Positions 44,961-56,329 of a DNA stretch of 64,000 nt are shown piece after piece. Every line of letters starts with the position of its first letter. Position 1 is the first letter of the stretch. The translations under genes and the position numbers were made by a program. This stretch comes from Mugil cephalus (lineage: Eukaryota; Chordata; Actinopteri; Mugiliformes; Mugilidae), in contig NC_061771.1 in assembly GCF_022458985.1 (NCBI RefSeq), forward strand, positions 30,058,322 to 30,122,321. The letters are read 5' to 3'. The notes beneath the pieces are model-generated. The model made no database searches. It had not been told where the DNA came from and was given only the letters and a program-made list of their open reading frames with translations.

Positions 44961-46080
44961 TTCACCTCTCAGTGTCGACGACTGTGTGAGTTTCTGTTTG
45001 CTAGAAGTGAAACTAGTCTGAGCTCTGATCTGAACAACATGTGATTGTACAGTGAATGGAGCCTGTCAGCTCTCACACTTCACCACATGCTGCTTACACC
45101 CATCTTCAATGTAGAGATCTAAAGGGGAGGGAACAAGGAGACATGAGGAAATATGAGTGGAGCTGCTCCAGGAAGAGGGAGGAGTTATCAGACTCTGACT
45201 TGTTCCAGGAAGAGGAGCAGACGACAAAACTAATCACAATAAAATCCACATCATTCATGGTCATAGACGCCACAGACGTGTTACAGTTACACACACATTG
45301 CTCTTATTATCCTGACATTTATTAACTAGTGCTGAACAACCAAGAGTCCTGGAAGAGATTTTCCACGTTAACGTCGAACGTTTAAAGGAGCCAATGTTAA
45401 AACTCTTGATTTGATCTGATTTCCTGATCTGAATGAATGACCTACCATCAGTCAGGTAAATAATCTACAGTCAGTGCATTTACATGCAGAACTTAATCCA
45501 GCTATGCCCAACATTCGACTTTCTTACTACAGTCCTTGTCCCAGTTTACATGCAGCGCAAGAAAATCGAATAACTGTTCTCTTCGTCCACACTAGGTGGC
45601 GATACGTGTCTTTTCAGCAGGTTAATACCACGTTAATACGGCCTGATTTCCAGTTGAGCTATTACGTTACATAATAACATTATCCAATTGAAAAATGCAA
45701 TTTACTGTATACATGCCAGAGAAAATCGAATTCCAATCGTATTATCTGGGTGTCTCAATGGGATAATAAGAACTCTGATTTTAATCGGAGTAATGTGTTT
45801 ACATGCACTTAGGTTCTCCTCTTAAGACAATAATTCGTTTTTTTCATGTGCATGTAAACGCACTGAGTGAATACAAACGGTCAGAGCCTACTTACTTGTT
45901 TGTAGCTGCACGGAGGAACTGCTTCACTTCACAGCAGGAAAAGAAAAAATGTTTCAGAGCAGGAAGTAGCTGCAGGTTTGAACCTGGATCAACAGTTGCA
46001 TCATAAAACTAAACACGTGACAAAGAAGGAGGGACTGTGTTTATTTCCTGGTCGGCAGTAGTGAAGGGAAGTCTTTTATT
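44961..46080 (-). promoter_or_regulatory. TRIM D 5' region with MITE-expanded intron
   Basis: The donor (ACTTAC at 45890-45895) and acceptor (CT at 45119-45120) on the minus strand give a 777-nt intron, exactly 380 plus the 397-bp insertion and duplication. uORFs are as in A, C and E. The splice signals are unaffected by the insertion. Confidence 0.55.
45472..45865. mobile_element. 394-bp MITE with CAGTGCRTTTACATGCA inverted ends
   Basis: Begins CAGTGCATTTACATGCA and ends with the inverse of CAGTGCGTTTACATGCA. It is flanked by a 3-bp duplication AGT (45469-45471, 45866-45868). The four paralogous sites (A, B, C, E) read ctacagtgaatac with no insert, giving a clear empty site. A 3-bp duplication suits PIF/Harbinger or CACTA-type transposition, and I cannot decide which. 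Confidence 0.85.
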
Positions 46081-46806
46081 TTGTTCTAATTCAACAATTA
46101 TGAATGACTTGTGTGTTGAAATGTGATTTTATCATTCACTGTTTATTTCATTTCTATTGTTTAACATTTTAATCAAAGCTTTAAATGAACAACTGAGCCA
46201 CAGCAAACAAATCAAATCAATTTTGGCCAAAGTCTGAACATCATGACACTTTAGTTAAAAGTCTTTAGTGCAGGTTGGAGTTAATACCAGATGCCTCAGC
46301 TTGGACGTCCAGTTTTCACTCAGTTCTTCTCCTTTTCCAACACCTTCACATTTAAATCCAGCTCCCCCGTCTCTCTTGGGCTTCATGCTTACCTGGCCTG
46401 GACCGCAACAGATATGAAACACTTTGGGGTCTTTCTCAGGCCCAGACTCACAAAATACACAAAAATAAAAAATAAATTTGTTTTCTAATAATGCAGTTGT
46501 GGTTTCGTGAACCATTGAATTGAACTGTACATCATCCACTATTCTTTTCTCTTTTTTTGATCAACATCCTTTTTGATTGTTTGGGTGTAAATAAAGGGTA
46601 TTTTTAGAATCCACCTATATGAGGCTGTAACTATGGAACTAAAACCATAGGTTGCATTTCATTTTCTTCTAAAGACAGTTTATCTTGTTTTGGTGGTCGA
46701 ATAATAAAGTAATGTAACCAATCTGGATCATTAAACCAGTTTTATGACTTGTTATCATAGTATAAAGCGGCCGTTGCTAAACTTTGAACCTGAACCCAAC
46801 CTACCT
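46081..46806. other. Intergenic, no gene (duplicon)
   Basis: Counterpart of 1061-1800. No coding feature recognised. Confidence 0.45.
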
Positions 46807-47391
46807 TCATAACTCTAAATCTGCGAACCATAAATGAACCTCTGGAGGAACTCCCAGGTCAGACAGGAGATATAATCCTTCTATCATGTCCTGGGCTCCT
46901 TCCGGGGGGACCTGCCCAGAACCCCTCTAATGGGAGGCGTCTGGGAGGCATCCTCACCAGATGCCCAAACCACCTCAACTGACTCCTGTCGACGTGGAGG
47001 AGCAGCGGTTCTACTCTGAGCTCCTCCCGAGTGACCGAGCGCTTTGCCCTATCTCTAAGGCTGAGCCAAACCACCCTGCCAAGGTCAAGTCTCTGTAGTA
47101 AAACATCGTGATCAACAGAGTCAAATGCAGCATCTAACAGGACGAGGACAGAGACAAGTCCATTGTCTAAAGCCATGAGGAGATTGTTAGTACATTTAAC
47201 TGGACCTGTTTGTGTTCCATGGTCAACTCTAAAACCTGAAACTCTTCAAACCATTTACTGCTTAAATGGTCACAAAAGGAAGGTCCGATATTGGTCTTCA
47301 GTTCATTTTCAATAACAGCAATCTTTAAAGACTGAGGTACATAACCTGTTAATAAAGACACACCAATCTGGTTTAATGCAGAGGTGTTCAT
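46807..47391 (-). mobile_element. L2-like LINE remnant, duplicon copy II
   Basis: Same chimeric fragment as 1801-2387. A small deletion around 46897 shortens the frame at its end. Confidence 0.7.
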
Positions 47392-47789
47392 GAATGGAAA
47401 AAAATGGTTCTGGTGTACCTAATGAAGTGGACACTGTGTGCAAATAAATACATTTGTGATTGTCTGAGGTAAACACACATTAATGATTGACACTGACCAG
47501 GACTTGTTTTTGATCGCACTGTTAATTATTGATTCCATTTTATTGCCGAGAACGATTTATGATAAAGTCGTAAATCCAGCCATTCTGTTGTTATAAGACG
47601 ACGGTGTCAGTCTGTCAACTCTTTAAATTCTTCAAGAGTCTTATTTGTAAGTTTAAACTTTTAGTTTGTGCATTAAATGTAAACTTTTCTATTGATTTAA
47701 AATAAATTTCAGTGACTAAAACTTTCAAGAAAAACTCACGGGTCCCTCTCTCACCTGGACAGAGGAATTGGTGCTGTGATTCCATTTCT

Positions 47790-48245
47790 GGATTTCCTTC
47801 AGTGCCTTCAACACCGTCCAGCCTCTGGTCCTCAAGGACAAACTGACAGAGATGGGAGTGGAATCACACCTGGTGACTTGGATCACAGACTACCTGACAG
47901 ACAGACCTCAGTATGTGCGACTTGGGGACTGCAGATCTGACACTATGGTCAGCAGCACAGGAGCACCACAACAATCTGTGCTTTCTCCGGTCCTGTTCAC
48001 CCTGTACACATCAGACTTTAGGTTCATCTCAGAGCTCTGCTCTCAGTCCAGAGAACTGATCAAGGACTTTGTGACATGGTGCGACTCCAACCACCTGCTC
48101 CTCAACACCACCAAGACCATGGAGATGGTGGTGGACTTTAGGAGAACGAGGGTGCATCCCGAGCCTGTCCTCATCAAAGGAGACTGTAATCAATCAGACT
48201 TTGTTGTTGTGCAGACTTTGGTTGGGGTGGTTCAGTTCTGATCTC
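47790..48245 (+). mobile_element. Non-LTR RT fragment, copy II, catalytic box deleted
   Basis: Same as 2790-3310 up to FRFISELC, then directly SQSRELIKDFV. The roughly 60 bp with FADDTAII are gone in frame. Confidence 0.75.
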
Positions 48246-48894
48246 AGTCTATTTACAGAAACAAACTCCACTGCACTGGCTGATATCACAGGTTAAAAGT
48301 AAAAGGTCATTAATAGGGATACATTTTATTTTCTCATTGTTTTTACATTTATGTGTGGTTTTATTTTCACAGAATAAATAAATGAATTTATTGGGCAATG
48401 CAGGTACTGAAAAAAAATCTTATTGTTGTTGGGTTTTAAAGGGGTTAATAAGGCCTTCAGCCTGTGTATCACCTTGGGAAGAATTAGGAAGTTACTTCAA
48501 GTTACTTACGCTATCTCACCATAACAATCGTTGTCTATTGCTTTGCTACAGCTTGCTCACAGACTAGGACACATTACACACACTAATATCTCACTTGCTG
48601 GAGACCAGATGAAGCTAATCGGCTACACATAGAAACTCACTGACACATGAGAGGCAGTACTCCTCCCCATTGTCTTATGGGCAGAGTCTAGGTAGAATAA
48701 GGTCACTGTACGTCCCTGAAGTGGGGCTTTTGGTTCTTTTTACCCCTAAGGTGAACTGACCAAAGCCTCAGCGCTGAAATCAATATCTATTCTCTGTGTA
48801 CCAAATAAATATCCAAAACATGAGAGATTGTCGTGTGATTTGTGCGTAGGTGAACTACCCTTTCCAAACGTTATAAAGATCCTGGGTGAAGGAG
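48246..48894. other. No gene; LTR-like signals (copy of 3311-3949)
   Basis: The TATA-like box of copy I reads ggtagaataagg here, so that motif is altered. AATAAA is kept near 48804. Confidence 0.3.
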
Positions 48895-49839
48895 AGGAAA
48901 ATATCCTCCTTCACAACTTACACTGACAGAAGCATCTGAGCCATCAAAGGTTCATCAGTGGACATTTCCTCCACATACAGTCATTATTATTATTATTATG
49001 ATGCTGAGTCAAAGTTCTGGTTCAGTCCTGATCGTAGTCGTCAGTGGATGAATCCCTCACAGCCTAAGGACCTGAGTAAAGACTCCCAGTATTCAGGTCG
49101 TGTTCAGGTCCTTGAACCAGAGACAGGAAGATCCACTCTGAGAATCACTAACCTGAGAGAGAGTGATTCATCTGAGTATCGCTTCAAATTCAAGACACGA
49201 CGGTTTGAATGGAGAAGTGTTTTACCTGGAACAACTCTGACTGTCACAGGTACTGATGAACTCTAACTGTGTAGGTGGATGTATCTGTGCATTGAGTATT
49301 TAAACAGATGTGACATTACTGTTGTGTTGTCATGTGCAGCTCTGCAGGTGCAGGTGACCAGAATAATATCAGTCCATCAGTCTCAAACTGAGGCAGAGCT
49401 CAAGTGTCTCAGCAGCTGCAGTCCAGCTGGTCGTCTTTACGTCTGGTTCAAGAACAAACAGAGAATCAGGACACAGCAAACTTCTACTTTGACAGACAAC
49501 TTTTCTCCTGGAGACACCATCTCCTGTGCTTTCAGTGGACATGAGGATTACCGCTCTCCTTCAGTCTGTGAGTTTACTTTGCTTTGAAGTTTTGTCTAAT
49601 ATCCCTGAAGACATGCAACTTCACAACTTCATAATTTTCTACATTTTTTAATAAAAACTACTTCAATCATCAGCGGAAGTTTGTGTCCTGAAATTAGAAG
49701 AAGAGAAGATGCAGCAGAACAGGTCCAGACCAGGACATTAGCGCCCCATGTGTCATGGAGGGATGAGGTTCTGGTGCTGGAATGCAGAGTTGGTTCATCT
49801 CCAAACATGACGATGCCCAAACATTTAAACCAAACTATT

Positions 49840-50427
49840 CTACTTTGGTCTCATCTGTCCACTGAAAAAAATCCCAACAGTCCTCTTATTTACTATCTTT
49901 GCTTTAATAACTGAGATACTCTGAGACTTATTCGGCTTCACTTTCATCCTAGTCCACTGCAAGTTGCTGTTTATCTTATCCAGCAGTCTGCTAGTACATG
50001 GAGCAGCTGACGTCACAGTCGTCATGTCATCCATATAGGCCCTAATTGCGGGGAGATGAAGCCCTCCATGCAGCTTTTCTCCACCTACCACCCATTTCGA
50101 GGCCCTATTAATCACCTCCATTGCCATTGTAAAGGCTAGTGGAGAGACTGTACACCCTGCCATGATGCCTACCTCCAGCTGCTCTCATGCTGTAGTATTC
50201 TCTGCTGTGGTGAAGCAGAGCTGTATATCTGCAAAATATGCTTTGACTAGACCTTTGATACTGGCTGGAACTCTAAAAAAATCAAAAGCTTCCCATAACA
50301 AACAGTGAGGTACTGAACCAAATGCTTTAGCCAGGTCTAGAAATACAACATGCAGGTCTCTCTTCTCTCGCTCAACCCATCGATTTCTATTCACACCTTT
50401 GTGTTTACTGTGTTTTTGCCAAATCAC
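49840..50427 (-). mobile_element. LINE RT fragment (YMDD type), duplicon copy II
   Basis: Counterpart of 4905-5460. It contains RDLHVVFLDLAKAFGSVPH and, after a stop, AGCTVSPLAFTMAM and AYMDDMTTV. Confidence 0.7.
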
Positions 50428-50509
50428 ATTAATTTATTCCAGTCAAACCAATTTTTTTTTCTTTTTTCATTTCCTCATTTATAATGTTTCAACTTATAAA
50501 TGTAAAGGA

Positions 50510-51000
50510 TAAACAAGTTGGGGCCCAATACTGACCCCTGGAGGACACCACAAGCAATGTCCAAATACAGCAGTGATTACCCAAATTTACCAACTGTTGT
50601 CGCCTGTTCAGATAACTCTGATACCAGTCCCCTTATCTCATATTGAACAGTATGTTATGGTTAATTGTATCAAACACATTTTTGAAATTGATGAATAATC
50701 CTATCCGTGTTTCTTTTTTCTTTATTTTTCATTCCATTGTTGCCTGTAATGTTGATCTGTTAACCCTAAACCCATACTGACTTTCAGAAAATATTTTTTT
50801 TTCTTTCAAAAATGTATCCATTCTTTATATTTTTGAGAGTTGCTGTAGTATTAAGACACGTCTGTGGTTTGTAAAGTTGTGTTTTCTCCCAGGATTGTGT
50901 AGCGGAATGACCTTAGCAACTTTCACTTGGTTTGGAAACGTACCAGTTTGAAATGACCAATAACAGATGTGTGCTAATCCCCTCTATGGGGATGAGTATC
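50510..51000 (-). mobile_element. Jockey-group LINE RT fragment, duplicon copy II
   Basis: Counterpart of 5565-6065, with further indels (extra gttgatctgttaaccc near 50753). Confidence 0.6.
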
Positions 51001-51039
51001 AATAACTGGTTATATATTTTAACTATTTCATCTCATCTG

Positions 51040-51235
51040 TCATTGGGCGAGAGGGGGGGTCCACGCTGGACAGGTCTCCAGTCTATCACAGGGCTAACAC
51101 AGAGACAAACAACCATTCACACTCACACCGAGGGTCAATTTAGAGTCACCAATCAGCCTAACTAGCATGTCTTTGGAGGTGGGAGGAAACCGGAGTATCT
51201 GGAGAAAACCCACACAGACACAGGGAGGTGGTAGT
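51040..51235. repeat. Widespread fish interspersed repeat, duplicon copy II
   Basis: Counterpart of 6095-6290 with only a few base differences. Confidence 0.5.
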
Positions 51236-51534
51236 TGACACTCCTGAAATGATCAGAAATTACTTTGCTGTGTTTCCATTTTAACGCAGGTTCAGTGAAA
51301 TCAGCAGTAGCTGGGTCATTAAGAGTTTTTTTTTCCTGGTCATCATTTTCCTGTCTGTCTTCCTGCTGATTAGGTGAGTAGTTCATTTTCACTGGTTCCT
51401 CAATAATGCATCTCAAACTCAGTTGTTTAGTGATTTCGTAGGATCCTTCTGTTTGTTCATTCTGCTTCTCTGCAGAAGAAAGAGATCCTGGAAACAAACC
51501 TCAGGGTCCAGACAAAAATCAAACAACAAAGCAG

Positions 51535-52067
51535 CCTGAGGTACAATAAACCCACACTGAAAAAAACTCTGTTCAATTTACAAGAAGAAAAATATGTACA
51601 TCAGTTGCACATATTAAAGTTATGTTGACCATGAATTATTTGTGTTTAGTTTACTCACTTCTTATTTGTCCAAATAACATAAAATAGATTTAAACTGTTT
51701 CCTTCATTAATGTTCATGAAACTAACCAATGTTAAACCAACATGACTTCTTCATGTATAGTATGTTCAGTTACCCTATGCAAATCAACATGACTATTTTA
51801 TTTATTTAGTTATTTATTCAGTTAACATGTGTTTTTAAATAAAGTATTTGCAGTATTTTGTTACATCAACTTAAATTGTTAAAGTGCGTCTCACACTGTT
51901 AAGATATAAAACTTCTGCATACTTTGTGTGTCTATCCTACATAAGATTAAACTATTTCTGTACATGAATCCACTAAAATAAATGAATGCAGCCAAACCAA
52001 CGACCACAATTACTAACATGAAGTTCTCAAAATAAATGAGGCCATGGAGAACAACATTGTTTTCAAC
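51535..52067. other. No gene; sequence downstream of deletion junction
   Basis: Matches 8066-8599, including the AATAAA that served copy I. No coding potential. Confidence 0.45.
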
Positions 52068-52892
52068 TAGAGATGAGTGGATGAAGCCTCATGAAGCTTC
52101 TGGTGCTTCTTCCTGATTCTACCCAAAAAAGATTTGAAGCTTCCAGTGACATCTAGTGGCCAGCTGCGTTTATAGCAGCCACCAACTTCCAAACCATCCA
52201 CACATCAGTCAAGTCGCTCTTAAGCAGCTGTGTCAACAGTTTGAAATGTGACTTATTACTTGAAACTTGATTTAAATATGAATTATTTTTTGCTGTGAAG
52301 TGACATGACAAGTTTTTCAACATCAGTGTTTTGGAGACATGACTGGAAGTTTCACTGGAAACAACTTTCAATGGTGATGATAATAAGGAAATCTCTGGAT
52401 TCGGATGATATACATTTCCTGGTTGTTATTAAGAGAAACTGGTTTTAATGTAACACATGGTGTAAAAAGATTCAAATTAAACACTGTAGAGATACTTTTA
52501 TTTTTATGAATGTTTCTGAAGGACTTCCTTATGGCAGTGTGGAAATAAAGTGAATATGTGCATGAGAGAATTGTGCTTGTGGGATGTATGTTTGTGGTTG
52601 TGCAACACTTGTTATTTATGAACAAGATCTCCTCAATGGTAATAATCCTCCACTATTTCTCTCATAACACTATGAAGCAGAGAGGGAACACTGAGCATTT
52701 TTGCGTCTCCTTTTAATGAATGAAGGGGCTCCAAAGTTTTCCGGTGTTTCTTTGTGACGTACGAAGCTTCAAACGTCATCGGTCACGTGATCACAGAGAT
52801 GTGACACAAGCCTCGACACAGCGTTTCCAACCAATCTGCTTCAATAGAGTGAAACAGGCTCCAGAGCCTCAGTGTGGAACGTCCCATCTCTA
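52068..52892. mobile_element. Non-autonomous hAT-like element, duplicon copy II
   Basis: Counterpart of 8600-9412. Left end TAGAGATGAG (one change), right end CCCATCTCTA. Confidence 0.6.
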
Positions 52893-53394
52893 CTTTCAGC
52901 AACAAGAAAAACTGTATTTTGTTGAAGAATAAAAACTAGTTCTATAAAAGTAGAAAATACAATGAAAAATCCACTTGTCAGTATCATGTAGGTACGTACA
53001 CATGTACAAACACGCACAAATAAACACAATTCAGTCATTAGAACAAAGTACTGTCTGACCTTAAACCAGCTTCCTAGTGAAACCAAACATGTTCCCTTTA
53101 CAAGGACAACATTGTTATCAAAGAGTGTGGAGCAAAAACACTTCTGACCTGCAACATGTACGAACACTTGTTATTAAAAAAAAAAAAAAATGCCAAAAAC
53201 ATAGATGAAGGCGATGCATGTGAGCTGCATTATTTCAGTCCAGTACTAGTGAATGAACAGTCCATATTCCAAAGGGCCAACATGGTCGACTGGGTTCAGA
53301 AGTGTTGAAGCGATGCTCCACACAAGGCTCTCCATATTTAAACTAAATATGAGGCAGCAAACAGAAAGGCAGTGAAAGTGAGTTCCATAAGTGC
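52893..53394. other. No gene; duplicon sequence
   Basis: Counterpart of 9413-9917, with a shorter poly(A) tract at about 53176. Confidence 0.4.
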
Positions 53395-53703
53395 TCAAAG
53401 CGTCATCAATGCAATGAAAGATGTTGTGTATTCCAAGGGGCCAACATGGTAAACTGTTAGAACCAAGGAACGCACAACACCATCTCTGAACGCACAACAC
53501 GTGGAGTAGTCCGGTCTGGAGGCCATGAAAGAGTGGATGAGTGTTTGAGCTGCGGTGGAGGAGAGAGATGGACGGAGACGGGGGATGTTTTCTGAGGGGG
53601 AGGAAGGCTGTTGTAGTGACCTGTTTGATTGGAGGGTGAGGCCAGTGTCAAGGATGAATCCAAGGTTGTGGGTGTGGGAGGGAATCAGGGGTGAGTTGTC
53701 CAT
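53395..53703 (-). mobile_element. Degraded LINE fragment, duplicon copy II
   Basis: Counterpart of 9918-10226, with the same frames separated by slippage. Confidence 0.6.
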
Positions 53704-54853
53704 GTTTGGACGGACGTGCTGAGCTGACTGGGTGAGGAAATACTGCGTTCATCACAATTAGTGGTTTATTAGAGCAACCATGGAGTAACATGAAACAGAT
53801 TTCACTGCAACACACACAAGTCTGAAGATGCTGAAGGACTCTGAGATGTACTATCACTACTGGACTCAAGATACTCGCTCAGAATCACTTGAGTGAAAAA
53901 TACTTAGATATAAAATATGTGGGCACCATGTATTTTAAATGCATCAAAGCAGCAGAGAGTCTTGTTGTCAACATGTTGCGTCCTTTCCTCAGGTCCACTG
54001 CAGAGTTAGATGTACTGTAAACTCTGATTCACCTGATGTGGAGGAAGAAACGTTAGAAAAGTCCATTCGGAGCAGAATGTTGGGCCGTGTAACTTCAAAT
54101 GATCCTCAACAGACTCGTCTATGATCTACCATCATTTATCATCTCTTGTTTACCAGTGCACCAGTTAACAGCATGAATGAAGAACACAAACACTTGACTT
54201 GGAATAAACACACAGACCTCTAATTTAAGGATTCTTGGTGCTTTTACTTTGTAGCAGAGAGAGCTGGACACAGCAGAGTTTGACTAACCTGCTCCAAACA
54301 TGCTTGGTCCTGTATGAGCACACCTTACTTTGAGAAGAAGATGAACCTTCTAACTTCAGGTGTCAGCCTCCTCTAGAAATGACAGTGCCATTACACAGCC
54401 ATCGCTTCGTGTTGGTATCGAGTCTGTTTTCTGACGTGTCCATGTGAAATCAGGCAGTTACTGACTACTTCCCATCGCTAGCTGTCCCAGCCAAGACGTT
54501 GTGTGTGAAAAGCTACGTTGAAACCATCTAAAAGGGCTGAATGTGGTAGAAAAATGAAATAAAATTCTGCCTTTGGTGGTGCTTTGTCTGATTGTCTTAT
54601 TGCAGAAACCACCCACACCTCCTGGTATTTATTTAACTTGATTTAAGAGATCTGAGCACACGAACAGCAAAACGTCTTTGAGTTAAAACTACTACCACGT
54701 GGTGTGGATTCAACAATTACCTGTGACTGAACAATAACGTCAGATTCTGTGAGAGCAAGTGGATTTATTTATTTATTCTCTATCGATCTTCACTGAAGTG
54801 ACGTCATGTGTGTTAACATTTTGTAGCTGGTGTCATCTGTGTGTTAATCACAG
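53704..54853. other. End of duplicon II and unique sequence; no confirmed gene
   Basis: The possible exon after the acceptor ctttcctcag (about 53992) reads to a stop at 54124 and remains unidentified. After 54644 the sequence is unique, with no ORF of note. Confidence 0.35.
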
Positions 54854-54958
54854 CAGTACAGTGAGGCAGAGAAGGCCCTGGAGCAGGTGTTGAAGTTGGA
54901 TGAGCTCTGTAAGGAAGCATCCAGGAAACTGTCGACCTGCCGGGTCACACAACTCACG
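54854..54958 (+). CDS. Orphan TPR-type exon
   Basis: Acceptor ttaatcacag and donor gtgagg bound 105 nt, phase 0 at both ends. It encodes QYSEAEKALEQVLKLDELC and KEASRKLSTCRVTQL. YxEAxxAxxxVLKLD is a tetratricopeptide-repeat signature, and the text resembles TPR proteins of the TTC31/STI1-like kind. No neighbouring exons are visible within several kb on either side, so it is either one exon of a gene with long introns or a stray duplicated exon. Confidence 0.5.
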
Positions 54959-55156
54959 GTGAGGAGCTTCACAAGTGACTCGACGGCTCAAATTTCTCAA
55001 AGTCTGTCATCAGTCTTCAGCTGGGCAGAGCTGAGGCATAGTTCATTTTTTAGTGTCCTCCTTTAGAGTATTCTGAACTCATACCTGTGTGCCTTCACTC
55101 TGAGCTTTTAAACTTTTTTTATTTTGCCTTCACATGGGCTTTGAGGAAGAGTAAAC
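54959..55156. other. No gene; flank of MITE
   Basis: Short unique stretch between the TPR-like exon and the hAT MITE. Nothing recognised. Confidence 0.4.
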
Positions 55157-55349
55157 CAGTGTTTCTCAATCCCGGTCCTCGGGGCCCACTGCCCTGCATG
55201 TTTTCGATGTTTCCCTCCTCCAACACACCTGATTCAGATGATCAGCTCGTCATCAAGCTCTGCAGTGGCCTGATAAGGAGCCGTTCATTTCAATCAGGTG
55301 TGTTGGAGGAGGGAAACATGGAAAACATGCAGGGCAGTGGGAAACACTG
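55157..55349. mobile_element. 193-bp hAT-type MITE with perfect 8-bp target duplication
   Basis: Begins CAGTGTTTCTCAA and ends GGGAAACACTG. The two arms are near palindromic over much of the element (the ctgcatgttttc and ccctcctccaacacacctgatt segments recur inverted). It is flanked by GAGTAAAC at 55149-55156 and 55350-55357. Confidence 0.88.
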
Positions 55350-55359
55350 GAGTAAACCA

Positions 55360-56075
55360 CAGAGATGGGTAGTAACGAGTTACATTTACTCCGTTACATT
55401 TACTTGAGTATGTTTGTGAAAACATTGTACTCTAGGAGTAGTTTTAAATCACTATACTTTTTACTTTTACTTGAGTAGATTTGTGAAGAAGAAACTACTC
55501 TTACTCCGCTACATGAGGCTACAATGAGCTCGTTACTGTTCCCCTGCGTACGCCTCATTTTAACGTTTTATTTTGACAGAGAGCGAGACTTCCGCCAAAG
55601 GCTCTACCACGTGACTGTGTTTCACCAATCAAACGTAGCCGTGCAGTCTCGTCACGTGACCATGCTCAACCTCAGCGGGGGGACGGGTCACGGGTTAGTT
55701 TTACAGTTCACAGTGTTCGCAAACGAAACAGAGAAACTGAAGAAAAATGTCAAAATCAACTGTTGGCAATGCAGACACAGACGAGGAGGAACATCCTTGG
55801 CCTCATGTTGGAAGCATGTCTGTGTTACAAAAAGTGCAGCAGCTACATCATGCAGTGTCTTCTGTGTCCACCAAAACAAACGGACATTTCAGCTTTCAAA
55901 GACACGCAGAGCCTGGTGGAAAGTACAAAGGTTTGGAAATAATGTTACATGTGCTTAATTTATTTTTTATTATTTTATTGATTTTATTTTTTATTGAAGT
56001 ACTTGAATTTTCCTGGATTATTTTAATTTAAGCCACTTTGTAATTAATTAATTTTAAGTAATTTTATTGATTGGA
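55360..56075 (+). mobile_element. hAT-family element, left end with transposase N-terminal remnant
   Basis: Starts CAGAGATGGGTAGTAACGAG with acttgag-rich subterminal repeats. It encodes MSKSTVGNADTDEEEHPWP at 55747, resembling the leading exon of fish hAT transposases, then frame slips. No right terminus follows. Confidence 0.6.
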
Positions 56076-56329
56076 TTAACTGGACTCATCCAGCAAACTA
56101 ATTATCACAGGTGTCTGAGATTGATTTCAGTGATCCAAAGAGCCATGCGACACAATACCATCCATGAGTTTGATTGAAAAACAAAACATGTAATCGTTAT
56201 GACACTGAAATACAATTTGCATAATAATTTGGAACACAGTGTTTTTCCATCCACCGGCTTTAAACGTGCTTTAAATTCTTCCTTCTGGAGCCATAAATCA
56301 TTGAATTTACATTTTAGTGTTAACATACA
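56076..56329. other. No gene
   Basis: Short AT-rich stretch leading into the minisatellite. Confidence 0.4.

Larger units (their letters stand above)
48895..51534 (+). pseudogene. CD22/Siglec-like receptor, copy II (open V and C2 exons, broken TM, tail deleted)
   Basis: The V exon (about 48895-49249) is open and reads through DISSTYSHYYYYYD, STLRITNLRESDSSEYRF and VLPGTTLTVT to donor gtactg. The C2 exon is 49340-49567 (228 nt). The TM exon 51290-51373 is 84 nt instead of 82: the run of nine T after aagag shifts the frame and gives a stop. The juxtamembrane exon starts at 51475 but is cut at 51534, where sequence equivalent to 8066 follows directly. The ITIM exons and donor are absent. A receptor with inhibitory function is not possible from this copy, although a soluble two-Ig product is conceivable. 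No signal-peptide exon was found. Confidence 0.75.
44625..54644. repeat. Segmental duplication, copy II (TRIM D + CD22-like II)
   Basis: Colinear with 1-11153. Private changes are the 394-bp MITE at 45472-45865, the deletion junction at 51534/51535 and a smaller deletion inside the LINE at about 48038. Homology ends at 54644. Confidence 0.85.
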
